A stretch of 23,393 bases of DNA from a bacterium (GCA_023512255.1 JAILZY010000056.1:1-23393); one strand, 5' to 3'; shown: positions 1 to 8,712, counted from the first letter of the stretch. Numbers and translations are program-made. Notes: generated by a model from the sequence alone, not told the origin.

Positions 1-180
1 GACAGGAGAAATAAGGGATAATGCTTATGGCTAACACTTTCTGACAAAGGTAAGAGAATTGAATTAAGGTTAAACAGTTCCAGGGAGACAAAGGGGATAC
101 TATTGTCTTTTACCTCAATACCCTTCCCCTGCAGCTTATCTACTTCTCCTAATTTTAAATATGGGGAACATCTGGCAAGG

Positions 181-196
181 TGGCATATATAATGCA
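181..196 (+). promoter_or_regulatory. candidate sigma-54 promoter upstream of the zinc-finger gene
   Basis: The 16 bases TGGCATATATAATGCA match the -24/-12 layout of sigma-54 promoters. GG and GC are separated by exactly 10 bases, and the TGGCA and TGCA cores are intact. The consensus C after TGGCA and the first T of TTGC are changed. Three TATAAT hexamers (188-193, 215-220, 227-232) also lie in this AT-rich leader, so a sigma-70 promoter is an equally possible reading. No enhancer-binding site was recognised upstream. The rest of 1-265 holds no gene that I can support. Confidence 0.35.
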
Positions 197-265
197 AAAG
201 TCCTAAAGGCGGTATATAATTAGAGATATAATATTTTTATCCATTATTTCTTAGGATGGACGGCT

Positions 266-647
266 ATGCAAATCAAAAAAAAAACTAACGGATCGGGAAC
301 AAAAATTATTTCAAATACTGGCTAATGAGAAAGAGAAAGCTATTAGGGAAATTGCCCGCTTACTCAATAAGGACGCATCCGATATCAGGACCACGATTAC
401 GGATATTGCCGCAGATAATGGAGACTTATCGTTTCTTAATGAGAACAAGTCAACCGATTGGATGCTGGCTAAAACCTATAATGAGAAGGTGAAAAATATC
501 GAGGAGGCTATGCTCAGGCTGGCCAGAGGAGAATATGGATTATGCCAAAGGTGCGGCCAGCCTATAGAGGAACGAAGGCTTGAGGCTCTTCCCTTTGTTC
601 GCTATTGCTTTGATTGTCAGAGCGAGCTGGAGAAGATGGCAGAATAA
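266..647 (+). CDS. DksA/TraR-type zinc-finger protein, frame broken by an A10 tract
   Basis: The C-terminus has the DksA/TraR C4 zinc finger: Cys at codons 543, 552, 606 and 615, spaced CxxC-x17-CxxC, with the family-typical PIEERRLEALPFVRYC stretch. Members of this family bind the secondary channel of RNA polymerase; a zinc-ribbon role is all that can be safely inferred here. An ATG at 462 would give only 61 residues. The same frame is open back to 255 and reads as a plausible helical N-terminal half (LTDREQKLFQILANEKEKA and onward), but has no standard start codon. An ATG at 266, with a GGA-type ribosome site about 9 bases upstream, opens the other frame. It runs into a run of ten A (275-284) and stops soon after. 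Removing one A joins the two into a 126-residue protein. Slippage at the A tract, a sequence error or a broken gene are all possible. The gene is convergent with the minus-strand gene ending at 754. Confidence 0.72.
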
Positions 648-714
648 GAATAATAAGAATAAGAGCTTACTCTGGTTGCAGAATAAGAAGCTCTTGCTCT
701 GGTTGTAGAGTAAG
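639..714 (+). repeat. stop-spanning direct repeats and competing hairpins after the zinc-finger gene
   Basis: The 12 bases GCAGAATAAGAA, which contain the stop codon, occur at 639-650 and again at 678-689. A 22-base unit at 666-687 recurs at 693-714 with three transitions. Two perfect inverted repeats overlap: 661-668 with 688-695 (8 bp) and 665-673 with 707-715 (9 bp). They cannot both fold at once. The block sits between convergent genes and may help end transcription, but there is no U-tract. Confidence 0.7.
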
Positions 715-753
715 CAAGCTGGCTGTGGCTGCTTAATATAGGGGCTTGGGGGC

Positions 754-3700
754 TTATTTTTTGGCCTTGCCTTTTTCCAGTTCGCGGATTTTCTCTAATA
801 ACTGATGGGCTGCGGCCAATCCCGGCTCTAGTTGCAATACCTGAGACAACATGTTTCGGGCAAGCTCTAGGTTTTTCCGGTTGATATAGGCTACGGCCAG
901 GTTTATTCGGGCTTCGAGGTTATTAGGCGAGAGGCGCACGGTTTCTTGCCACTCTTTGACAGCCTCGGCTTCTTTGCCCAGGTTGATACAGGCGGCTGCA
1001 AGGCCAAAGTGGGTCTCAGGGCTGTTTGGGTCAGTCTGTAGAGCCTGACGATATTCATTTTCAGCCCGGGTGAAATCACGCTGACTTAGGGCAAGATTGC
1101 CCAGGTTGCAGTGAGCTTTGGCATTTCGAGGCTCGTAGCCCAGAATCTTCTCCCACTCCTTTTGAGCCGCATCGGCTAGCCCCTGTCGCATGTAGATAAT
1201 CCCAAGGTTCAAAGATGCCTCAGAATATTTGGGCCGCAAGCGAATGGCTTGCTGATAGGCTTCTTGAGCCTGTCCTAAATTTCCCTTATGCATGAGGGCC
1301 ACTCCTAGGTTAAACCAGGCTTCAGCGTTTTTAGGATCGAGCTTGAGGATTTTCTGGTATTCGGCGATGGCCTCATCGGTCTGGCCGCTCTGCCCATAGG
1401 CAAGCCCAAGGTTCAGCCTCAGCTCAAGGTCATTGGGGCCGCGCTCAAGGAGCTTTTGATAAATGCCTATGGCCTGCTGAGGCTTTCCCAGACGACAAAG
1501 CAGGCTGGCTAGCTGCAGGTGAGCCTGACGGTGATAGCTTGGGGCAATCTGGATAAGCTTTTGATAGCATTCTTCAGCTCTGCGGGCTAGGGCTGGATCT
1601 TTGCTGCTTTGCCAATCCTGCTCAAAAAGCAAGCCAAGATGGTAGTAGGCGTCGGCGAAATTGGGATCGCATTCGATAGCCCGCTCAAACTCAAGTCGGG
1701 CCCCTTCTTCCTGCTGCTGTTTGAGGTAGAGAAGGCCGCAAGTTGTATGAAGCCCCGCATGGTGGGGAGCGTGGGCAAGAGCACGCTCTAGGATTGAGCC
1801 GGCTTCTTTATACTCTCCGGCCTGAGTGGCTAGATAAGCCTTGAAGCTGTAAAGGTCTGGACTATTAGGATTATGGGCCAGCGCCCGGTCCATAATCTCT
1901 CTAGCCCTGGGCCAATCACCCTGCTGCTGGTAGAGCGAGGCAAGGTTTTGGTATGGTTTTGGATTTTTTTCATCAAGCCGCACTGCCTGACTGTAGGCTT
2001 CAATCGCTTCCCGGATCCTTCCCTGCCGAGCCAGAATGACCCCGCGGTTATTTTGGACATCAGGTTGGTTCGGCTTCAGGGAGAGTGCCCGCTCAAACCA
2101 AGCAAGGGCCTGATCTAGCTGGCCAAGCCGGCTGTAGGCTAGGCCAAGATTATAGAAAACCTGATATTGATCGGCATCTGTTTTAAGAGTTTCGGTCAGC
2201 TCACGGATCGCTTTCTCATACTCCCCCTGCTCTAGGTAGACAATCCCCAAAAAGACCTTGGCATCAGCATATCCGGCTGAGGCCATATTATCAGGATCAT
2301 TATCAGAATCAGGTCCTACAGAAGAGCCTACTCCTACAGATGATGGTGCAGAGGCTGGTTGGCTTTTGGCTATCACGGCCAGGAATTCCTCCCTGGCCAA
2401 ATCCCACTCCTTTAGCGAGAGATAAACCTGACCGAGGAGAAACCGCACAAAGAGATCGTCTGGGTTCTGGCCGGCAATCTTGGCCAAGATCTGCCTGGCC
2501 TGCTCATACTGCCCATCGTTCACCCAGGATGCGGCCAGATCAATCTCACCCTGAACCGCGACCATATCCTTGGGATCGGGAAGGGGAGATTCCCCCGATC
2601 GATGTGGCCAAGAAATATAGCCAAGGCTTTGCAGCCTCTGCCGCGCCTGAAAGTCAAGGGTCAGGCGCACACTGCCGCGGCCAAGGGTTTGGCTGCTAAG
2701 CTGTTTTTTCAGCTCATCGAGTCGATTTGCCCACTGCCGGATAACTTCCTCAGGCTGCTTGGTCCAGAGGTTATTCACCTCCGATGGATCTTCGGCCAGG
2801 TTATAGAGCTCAGGCTTTGGGGCCCGGATATATTTCCAGCCCTCGGTTCTGATTCCTTCAAGGGGACTCCAGCCGTGATTGAGCTGCGGATAGAGCGTCT
2901 CACAAAAGAGCTGAAGCTGCTGCTGCTTTGCCGCACTTCCCTGAATGAGGCTAACAAGATCAACGCCAGAGCAGGCCGAAAGCGCCGGTGTCTGAACACC
3001 GATCAGGGAGAGAATGGTTGGCATAATATCCAGGGTTCTGACTAGGTTTGAGATGGTCCGCCCTGGGGGAATAAGCCTTGGATGGCGCATGATAAGGGGA
3101 ATGTGGAGCGTAGTGTCGTAGATGAAGATGGCATGAGTCTTCTCCTGGTGTTCTCCGAGCCCCTCACCATGATCAGCAGTGAGAACCACAAGGGTATTGT
3201 CAATCAGACCAAGACCTTCCATATGCTCCAGGAGAGCCCCTACCCAGTGGTCGGTATAGGCGATTTCCCCATCGTAGAGGTGTCCGGCATATTGCTCGGC
3301 AAAGGGGCTAGGGGGGTGATAGCTGGCATGAGGATCAAAGTAGTGGACCCAGACAAAGAATGGCCAGCTTTTGTTTAGCTCGAATTTGTTTAGGTCGAAC
3401 CAGGATAGGGCAGATCGAGTTACCTGCTCTGCTCGGCGTTCACTGTCAAGAAAGCTAATCTGCCGCCCTGCTGCCGGCTGCTGATCCAGGGTATCATCAT
3501 AGAGGTCAAAGCCCTGGTCGAGCCCATAGCGGGAGTCAAGGACATAGGCACTGACAAAGGCTGCGGACCGATAGCCATGCTGCTTGAGTATTTCAGCCAG
3601 GGTAGTGCTCTCATTAGGCAGGCGAAAGGTGCCGTTGTCTCTTACCCGGGTCTGGAGCGGGTATTGTCCGGTCATAATGGTAGCGTGAGAGGGCAGGGTA

Positions 3701-4035
3701 ATTGGCACTGGCGTGTAGGCTTGAGTAAACAGAACCCCTGTCTGGGCAAGGCGGTCGATATTCGGGGTCTTCACCTCACGGTAGCCGTAGCAGCCAAGAT
3801 GATCGGCCCGCAGGGTGTCGATGGTGATCAAAAGCACATTAGGGCTTCTGATCACCTCTTGCCGATTTATGCTATCCGCCGCCGCTGGCCTTTGGGCCAG
3901 CCTAACTTTTCGGCCACAGCCTGCTGTAATCAGGCCGATTGCCGTCAGGCTGATGATGATGCTGATGAGCCATGAGCACACGGCCACCGCCACCACCGAG
4001 GCTGATTTTCTGATCCGGTCGATTAGGCTCATCAC
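754..4035 (-). CDS. sulfatase/alkaline-phosphatase-fold lipoprotein with TPR array
   Basis: Predicted lipoprotein of 1093 residues: hydrophobic residues 11-39 and lipobox ITAGC with Cys40. Residues about 66-410 are a type I sulfatase-like domain of the alkaline phosphatase superfamily, with metal-site Asp73 in TIDTLRADH, Asp288-His289 in ADHGEGLGEH and His301. The position normally held by the formylglycine Cys/Ser is Thr113 (TLPSH), so classical sulfatase maturation cannot apply. A phosphodiesterase or phosphotransferase role, as in Thr-nucleophile members, is more likely. Residues about 495-1085 are roughly 15 TPR units for protein binding, interrupted near 575-595 by a Ser/Gly/Asp-rich insert with repeated SSVG. 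It is a tandem paralogue of the upstream gene. The start is GTG at 4035, or ATG at 4032 overlapping the upstream TGA by one base; the two genes are probably co-translated. The substrate is unknown. Confidence 0.93.
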   Translation of the reverse strand: MMSLIDRIRKSASVVAVAVCSWLISIIISLTAIGLITAGCGRKVRLAQRPAAADSINRQEVIRSPNVLLITIDTLRADHLGCYGYREVKTPNIDRLAQTGVLFTQAYTPVPITLPSHATIMTGQYPLQTRVRDNGTFRLPNESTTLAEILKQHGYRSAAFVSAYVLDSRYGLDQGFDLYDDTLDQQPAAGRQISFLDSERRAEQVTRSALSWFDLNKFELNKSWPFFVWVHYFDPHASYHPPSPFAEQYAGHLYDGEIAYTDHWVGALLEHMEGLGLIDNTLVVLTADHGEGLGEHQEKTHAIFIYDTTLHIPLIMRHPRLIPPGRTISNLVRTLDIMPTILSLIGVQTPALSACSGVDLVSLIQGSAAKQQQLQLFCETLYPQLNHGWSPLEGIRTEGWKYIRAPKPELYNLAEDPSEVNNLWTKQPEEVIRQWANRLDELKKQLSSQTLGRGSVRLTLDFQARQRLQSLGYISWPHRSGESPLPDPKDMVAVQGEIDLAASWVNDGQYEQARQILAKIAGQNPDDLFVRFLLGQVYLSLKEWDLAREEFLAVIAKSQPASAPSSVGVGSSVGPDSDNDPDNMASAGYADAKVFLGIVYLEQGEYEKAIRELTETLKTDADQYQVFYNLGLAYSRLGQLDQALAWFERALSLKPNQPDVQNNRGVILARQGRIREAIEAYSQAVRLDEKNPKPYQNLASLYQQQGDWPRAREIMDRALAHNPNSPDLYSFKAYLATQAGEYKEAGSILERALAHAPHHAGLHTTCGLLYLKQQQEEGARLEFERAIECDPNFADAYYHLGLLFEQDWQSSKDPALARRAEECYQKLIQIAPSYHRQAHLQLASLLCRLGKPQQAIGIYQKLLERGPNDLELRLNLGLAYGQSGQTDEAIAEYQKILKLDPKNAEAWFNLGVALMHKGNLGQAQEAYQQAIRLRPKYSEASLNLGIIYMRQGLADAAQKEWEKILGYEPRNAKAHCNLGNLALSQRDFTRAENEYRQALQTDPNSPETHFGLAAACINLGKEAEAVKEWQETVRLSPNNLEARINLAVAYINRKNLELARNMLSQVLQLEPGLAAAHQLLEKIRELEKGKAKK

Positions 4036-6917
4036 TTTTTGCCCTTGGCCTCAACTACCTTATCGAGGAGCATCTGGGCATCGATATAGCTTGGCTGCAA
4101 TTGAATCGCCTTTTGCAAAACCTCAATGGCCTGATCGATCTCTCCCTTGAGGAAATAGCAATAACCCAGGCCATAATATGCTAGATGACTTTGGGGATAA
4201 AGCCTGACCGCCTCCTGATAATAGCTGATAGCCTGGTCGTACTTGGCCAGGTTAGCGTATAGGATAGCCAGATTGATCAAGGCTTCCAGACAGGTGGGGG
4301 CAATTTCCAGCCCCTTTTTATACTCCTGCTCGGCCTGGTCCAAGAGCCCTTGGGCAAAATAGGTCATGCCAAGATTGACATGCACCTGAAGATTATTTGG
4401 ACTCAGGCTTTCTGCCGCCAGATAACTCTGAAGAGCTAGGTCGTATTTCCCTTGCGTATAGTAGGCGACGCCGAGGTTAATGGCTGCTTCGACATTCCGG
4501 GGGTCGAGCTGAAGGGCTTTTTGGTATTCGGCTATGCATTCATCTATCTTTTGCTGATTGAAGTAGGCTATGCCAAGGTTGACATGGCAAGACGCGTTAG
4601 ATGGATTGAGACGAAGCGCCTCTTGGTATTCCTTGATTGATGAATCTAGCTCTCCTAGACGAAAATAGGCGATCCCAAGGTTATAGTGAGCTTCGAACGA
4701 GTTTGGATCAAGAGCCAGAGTCTTTTGAAATTGCGGAACAGCCTCGGCGAACTTTCCGCTTCGCACATAGAGGGACCCCAGGCAGTTATAGATCTTGGAT
4801 ATATTAGGATTGATCTTTTGCGCCTCTTCGAGCTCTCTCAATGCCTCCTCATATCTTTCCTTGGCGATGTAGGCAGAGGCAAGGTTAATGCGGCCTTCGA
4901 TGTGTTTTGGATTCAGCTTCAGCAGTCCTTGGAATTTTTCGATAGCCTGGTCAAACTCACCCAGGCTGATTAAGACACTGCCTAGGTTGTTATAGGCATC
5001 AATATATTGAGGGTTCATCTGGTGGGCTTTTTCAAGATATTCCTTGGCTTTCTGATAATCTCCCCAGGCCAGATAGACGCTGCCGATGTTATTGTATGCC
5101 TTATGGTTTTTCGGATTCATGCGCAATGACTGCTCAAAGTATTTAAGCGCCTGATCATACTCTTTCATAGCAAAGTAGACCACGCCCATATTCTCAACCG
5201 ACTCGGTATAGTCAGGATTTAGCTCAAGGGCCTTGCGAAATTGCTCCAAGGCCTTATCATACTGGCCGAGTCGGTTATAGACCGTGCCAAGATCATTGTA
5301 GGCGCTGACATAGCGGGGATCAAGCCGCAGGGTCTCTTCAAACTCCTTGATGGCTAGGTCCGTCTTGCCGATCTGATCGTAGATATAGCCTAGGACAAAA
5401 TGGGTAAATACATCATTGGGATTGACCTTCAACACGGCCAGAAACTGCTCGATAGCCTTATCGGTATCCCCCTGGCTAAAATAGTACGTGCCCATGTTTA
5501 GATAGTCAAGGGTGCCGATCATATCCTTGGGATCAGGATAGAGACCCGAGGTCTCATTTTCCGCTTTTTCATGCACGGTGGCTACATATCCAAGACTCCG
5601 AAGACGCTGGGCCGTCTCCTGGTCCATGACCATTTTCTTTGACTCCACCTTGCCGCGGGCGATTCTCCGCTTTAGAGCTTCCATCTGTTTATCAAGCTCT
5701 TCAGCCTTCTGCCGGTGGCTGGGATAGAGATTTTTCACTTGTCCCCGATCCTCAATCATATTGTATAGTTCGGGCTTTGGGGCCCGGATGTAAACCCACT
5801 CCTTGGTCCGCAAGCCCTCAAGCGGGCTCCAGCCGTGGTTGTAGAGTGGATAGTAGGTTTCGCAGAAAAACTCTTCCCGTAAGGGTTTATTTTCCTTGCC
5901 GGTCATAAGCCCCATCAGGCTCTTTCCATGAATGTCAATTTCCTTTTTCACTCCCGCAAGCTCAAGAACTGTTGGGAAAATATCAAGTAGGGTTACTTCT
6001 TGGGAAATTTCTACATTCTGGGGAATTAGCCCTGGATGGCGGAAAATTAGCGGCACTCGCAGCGTGGAATCATAAATAAAGATGGCGTGGGTCTTTTCGT
6101 TATGCTCCCCAAGTCCCTCTCCGTGATCAGCGGTCAGGATAAGCAGGGTTTGATCCCAGATATTCATCTCCTTCAGGCAGGAAATCAGCTTTCCCAGCAT
6201 CTGGTCGGTATAGGCGATTTCTCCATCGTAAAGATTATCTTTGTATTTAGTCGCAAAGGGCTGGGGAGGCTCATAGGGGGCATGGGGATCAAAACAGTGC
6301 ACCCAGAGGAAGAAGGGCTTGTTGCGCCCGTTGGTCCTTAGCCACTTTTCAGCCCCTGAGACTACATCTTCGGCTTTTCGCTCATTGTAGAGCAGAAGCG
6401 TCGCCTCCTGGTCCTTGTTCATGTAGTCATCAAAGGTATCAAAACCTTGATCTAATCCGAACCGGCGGTCAAGGACAAAGGAGCCGACAAAGGCGGCTGT
6501 CTGATAGCCTCGCTCTTTGAGCACCTCGGCCAGGGTTACCAGCTCAGGGCCAGCCACGAAAGTTCCATTATTGCGCACCCCGTGCGAGAGAGGGTAAAGC
6601 CCGGTCATGATTGACAGATGAGAGGGCAAGGTAACCGGAGTGGGTGTATAGCAGTGAGAGAAAAGGGCACCTTCTCTGGCTACTTGGTCGATTACGGGTG
6701 TCTGAATCTCTTTGTAGCCGTAGCAGCCAAGATGATCAGCCCGCAGGGTATCAATACTAATTAAGAGAATGTTGAAATTTGGTACTTTGGCCTGTCTCGA
6801 TAGGCTGATATTGTGGCATCCGGACAGCAATATTAAAAAACCAAGAAAACCAAAGAGCACTACCTTAGTTTTAATTATACCTTTGACTATCTTCCTGCAT
6901 TGAAGAGTCTCTATCAT
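4032..6917 (-). CDS. sulfatase/alkaline-phosphatase-fold lipoprotein with TPR array (paralogue)
   Basis: A 961-residue protein with hydrophobic segment 17-33 and lipobox LLSGC (Cys34), so probably membrane-tethered outside the cytoplasm. The enzyme domain, about 48-400, has Asp56 in SIDTLRADH, an intact ADHGEGLGEH metal motif and the YDGEIAYTD segment. Thr96 in TLPSH takes the place of the Cys/Ser that becomes formylglycine in true sulfatases. From about 460 to the end there are some 14 consecutive 34-residue TPR repeats. Architecture and motifs match the gene ending at 754, which points to local duplication. The start ATG at 6917 follows a GAGGG ribosome site at 6-base spacing and is well supported. 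It is likely the first gene of a two-gene operon. Substrate and partner proteins cannot be read from the sequence. Confidence 0.94.
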   Translation of the reverse strand: MIETLQCRKIVKGIIKTKVVLFGFLGFLILLSGCHNISLSRQAKVPNFNILLISIDTLRADHLGCYGYKEIQTPVIDQVAREGALFSHCYTPTPVTLPSHLSIMTGLYPLSHGVRNNGTFVAGPELVTLAEVLKERGYQTAAFVGSFVLDRRFGLDQGFDTFDDYMNKDQEATLLLYNERKAEDVVSGAEKWLRTNGRNKPFFLWVHCFDPHAPYEPPQPFATKYKDNLYDGEIAYTDQMLGKLISCLKEMNIWDQTLLILTADHGEGLGEHNEKTHAIFIYDSTLRVPLIFRHPGLIPQNVEISQEVTLLDIFPTVLELAGVKKEIDIHGKSLMGLMTGKENKPLREEFFCETYYPLYNHGWSPLEGLRTKEWVYIRAPKPELYNMIEDRGQVKNLYPSHRQKAEELDKQMEALKRRIARGKVESKKMVMDQETAQRLRSLGYVATVHEKAENETSGLYPDPKDMIGTLDYLNMGTYYFSQGDTDKAIEQFLAVLKVNPNDVFTHFVLGYIYDQIGKTDLAIKEFEETLRLDPRYVSAYNDLGTVYNRLGQYDKALEQFRKALELNPDYTESVENMGVVYFAMKEYDQALKYFEQSLRMNPKNHKAYNNIGSVYLAWGDYQKAKEYLEKAHQMNPQYIDAYNNLGSVLISLGEFDQAIEKFQGLLKLNPKHIEGRINLASAYIAKERYEEALRELEEAQKINPNISKIYNCLGSLYVRSGKFAEAVPQFQKTLALDPNSFEAHYNLGIAYFRLGELDSSIKEYQEALRLNPSNASCHVNLGIAYFNQQKIDECIAEYQKALQLDPRNVEAAINLGVAYYTQGKYDLALQSYLAAESLSPNNLQVHVNLGMTYFAQGLLDQAEQEYKKGLEIAPTCLEALINLAILYANLAKYDQAISYYQEAVRLYPQSHLAYYGLGYCYFLKGEIDQAIEVLQKAIQLQPSYIDAQMLLDKVVEAKGKK

Positions 6918-7071
6918 GATAACCCTCGCTAAGGTCCTATTGGATAAAGTAGACAGATATAACTGAAGATATAATAAAATAAAAATATAAAATTAAAATG
7001 TAAAAGAGAGAAAGGTGTCCTCCTAATTTAGTAAGAAGCAAAATCTATGCCAACCAAGGAGAAAAATCGCT

Positions 7072-7106
7072 AGGAGAAGTTAAAGTTAAACCAGGAGAAA
7101 GTTAAA
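7072..7106 (-). repeat. direct repeat spanning the 3' end of the YchF-like gene
   Basis: AGGAGAAGTTAAA (7072-7084) is repeated as AGGAGAAAGTTAAA (7093-7106), one extra A. The second copy covers the stop codon (7102-7104) of the minus-strand gene. A related AAGGAGAAAAA lies at about 7056. On + these look like ribosome sites, but no gene follows on that strand. Confidence 0.55.
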
Positions 7107-8142
7107 TATTAAACCTAAAATTAATGATATCACCATCCTTTACCACATAATCCTTCCCCTCTAATCGCATGAGCCCCCTTTTTTTGACCTCGGCCATGTT
7201 GCTGTGGCAGTTGATAAAATCCTCATACGAAACAACCTCAGCCCTGATGAAGCCCCTCTCGATGTCAGAATGGATCTTACCGGCTGCTTTCACTGCTGTC
7301 GTGCCTCGGGGTATGGTCCAGGAGCGGACCTCATCTTTGCCGACGGTAAGAAAACTGATCAGGTTCATCATGTCGTAGCTCTCCCTGATGAATTTGTCCC
7401 TAGCTGATTCCGAAAGCCCCATCTCCCGCAGGAAATCGGCCTGCTCAGTGGGAGACAGGTGGCTGATTTCTTCCTCCAAGGAGCCGGCAATCTGCATGAG
7501 CCTAAGACCGTGAGCCTGGCAATACTCCTGGATGGAGGCGTAAAGATCAGAGGCAAACCCTGATTCCGGAATGTTTATGACCACCATGGTCGGCTTGATG
7601 CTCAGGAAGGCAAAACCAGCAATTTGCTTGCGCTCGGCCTCGTCTAAGTCAAGAAGGCGAAGCGGCTTTTCTGCATCAAGACAAGCATGGACCTTGTCCA
7701 TCGTCTGAATCAGCTTCTGATCCCTGCGCTCCTTTCGCAGTGAGGCCAGGGATTTATCGACTATGGCAAAATCCGAAAAAAGCAACTCACTCTCTAGCCC
7801 GGCTACATCTTCCAGAGGGTGAAAATCTCCCTTCCCGTCATCGAATCCCTTGATCACCAAGACCAGAGCATCCATTACTTTGAGTTTCTCTAAGACCTTG
7901 GCTGAAAATTTTTCCTCCTCAGCAGGCATGGCTATATCAGCAAAGGTGATTTCGGCAGGTGTGGTTTTTTTCGGCTCAAAAACACGGCTCAAGACCTCAA
8001 GCCGCTCATCCGGGACCTTGATTAGCCCCAGATTGATATCCTGCTGCGAGGAGTATCCCCCTGTTTTGGCAGCCAGCCCAGTCAGTGAATTAAAAATCGT
8101 TGTCTTGCCACTCCCCTTAAGCCCCACAATCGCCACTTTCAT
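7102..8142 (-). CDS. divergent YchF/Obg-like GTPase with C-terminal TGS (DUF933) domain
   Basis: A 346-residue cytosolic P-loop protein. The P-loop GLKGSGKT is at 7-14. The atypical NxxE specificity motif of YchF appears as NIPE at 190-193. The C-terminal DUF933/TGS domain (about 262-345) is close to YchF: WTIPRGTTAVKAAGKIHSD, ERGFIRAEVVSYEDFI and LEGKDYVVKDGDIINFRF. YchF is a ribosome-associated ATPase/GTPase with stress-related roles. It departs from ordinary YchF (about 363 residues) in two ways. The usual GLPNVGKS P-loop is changed. The DxxG switch II segment, normally DIAGLVKGAS, reads DIAMPAEEE, with no Gly and about a dozen residues fewer. It may be a specialised paralogue rather than YchF itself. 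Start ATG at 8142 has a GGAG ribosome site about 10 bases upstream. It stands alone, with spacers on both sides. Confidence 0.9.
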   Translation of the reverse strand: MKVAIVGLKGSGKTTIFNSLTGLAAKTGGYSSQQDINLGLIKVPDERLEVLSRVFEPKKTTPAEITFADIAMPAEEEKFSAKVLEKLKVMDALVLVIKGFDDGKGDFHPLEDVAGLESELLFSDFAIVDKSLASLRKERRDQKLIQTMDKVHACLDAEKPLRLLDLDEAERKQIAGFAFLSIKPTMVVINIPESGFASDLYASIQEYCQAHGLRLMQIAGSLEEEISHLSPTEQADFLREMGLSESARDKFIRESYDMMNLISFLTVGKDEVRSWTIPRGTTAVKAAGKIHSDIERGFIRAEVVSYEDFINCHSNMAEVKKRGLMRLEGKDYVVKDGDIINFRFNI

Positions 8143-8537
8143 GATAGCTTATCTCCATAAATTCAAACTAATCAAGCTAATTATAGTATTAAATCATAGT
8201 GTTCAACCATAAAGATTTATAACTTGCCATCACTGGTCAAGACAATGGATAACTGCAATAATTATCCAAACCATAATATGAGGAATCCCCATAAAAGATG
8301 AGAAACATCTTGTCGCACAGCCACCAGGATTTTTAGCAAGGTGTGCGATACAAAGTGCGATAAGTGGTAACCTAGTTAGTATATCTAAAATAGTAGAATA
8401 AAATCAATCTTTGATTGTTCTTTGTTTGTTTGTCGGTCGGAATAGCCAAAGATTTCACCACAGTTCATCTAGAAAAGATTAAAATAAAGTATAAAGATCC
8501 TAAAATAAAACATAAATAAAATAAAGCATAAGGAGAG

Positions 8538-8573
8538 AGGCCAGCCCCAAAAGGAGGTGAAAGGGGCTGGCCT
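8538..8573. other. strong hairpin with a perfect Shine-Dalgarno sequence in its loop
   Basis: AGGCCAGCCCC (8538-8548) pairs perfectly with GGGGCTGGCCT (8563-8573). The 14-base loop contains AAGGAGGTGA on +, fully complementary to the usual 16S rRNA tail, and TCACCTCCTT on minus, a copy of that tail. There is no U-tract on either side, so an ordinary intrinsic terminator is not supported. It lies downstream of the minus-strand PAS gene and could stabilise that mRNA's 3' end. Confidence 0.7.
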
Positions 8574-8606
8574 TGAAGGAAGAAAAGGGATGATGAGGAA
8601 ATCAGG

Positions 8607-8665
8607 AGCGATTGATTGCGACTTATACCAGCGATTTACTTACCAGCGATTGATTGCAACTTATA
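8607..8665 (+). repeat. 21-bp direct repeat, two copies
   Basis: The unit AGCGATTGATTGCGACTTATA at 8607-8627 recurs at 8645-8665 with one mismatch (offset 38). A partial copy, TACCAGCGATT, is at 8626-8636 and again at 8641-8651. The function is unknown. Confidence 0.7.
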
Positions 8666-8712
8666 TATACCTTTTCTTTTTTCAATATCATCGTATAGTG
8701 ATGTGGTCGGGG

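Noticed and set aside
266-647. Calling the zinc-finger gene a pseudogene
   Set aside because: The frame after the A tract is intact and the zinc finger is perfectly conserved, so slippage or a homopolymer error is more likely than decay.
1609-3975. Many open frames of 60-147 codons opposite the TPR/sulfatase genes
   Set aside because: They mirror repetitive TPR codons on the other strand, have no ribosome sites and show no motif; they are shadows.
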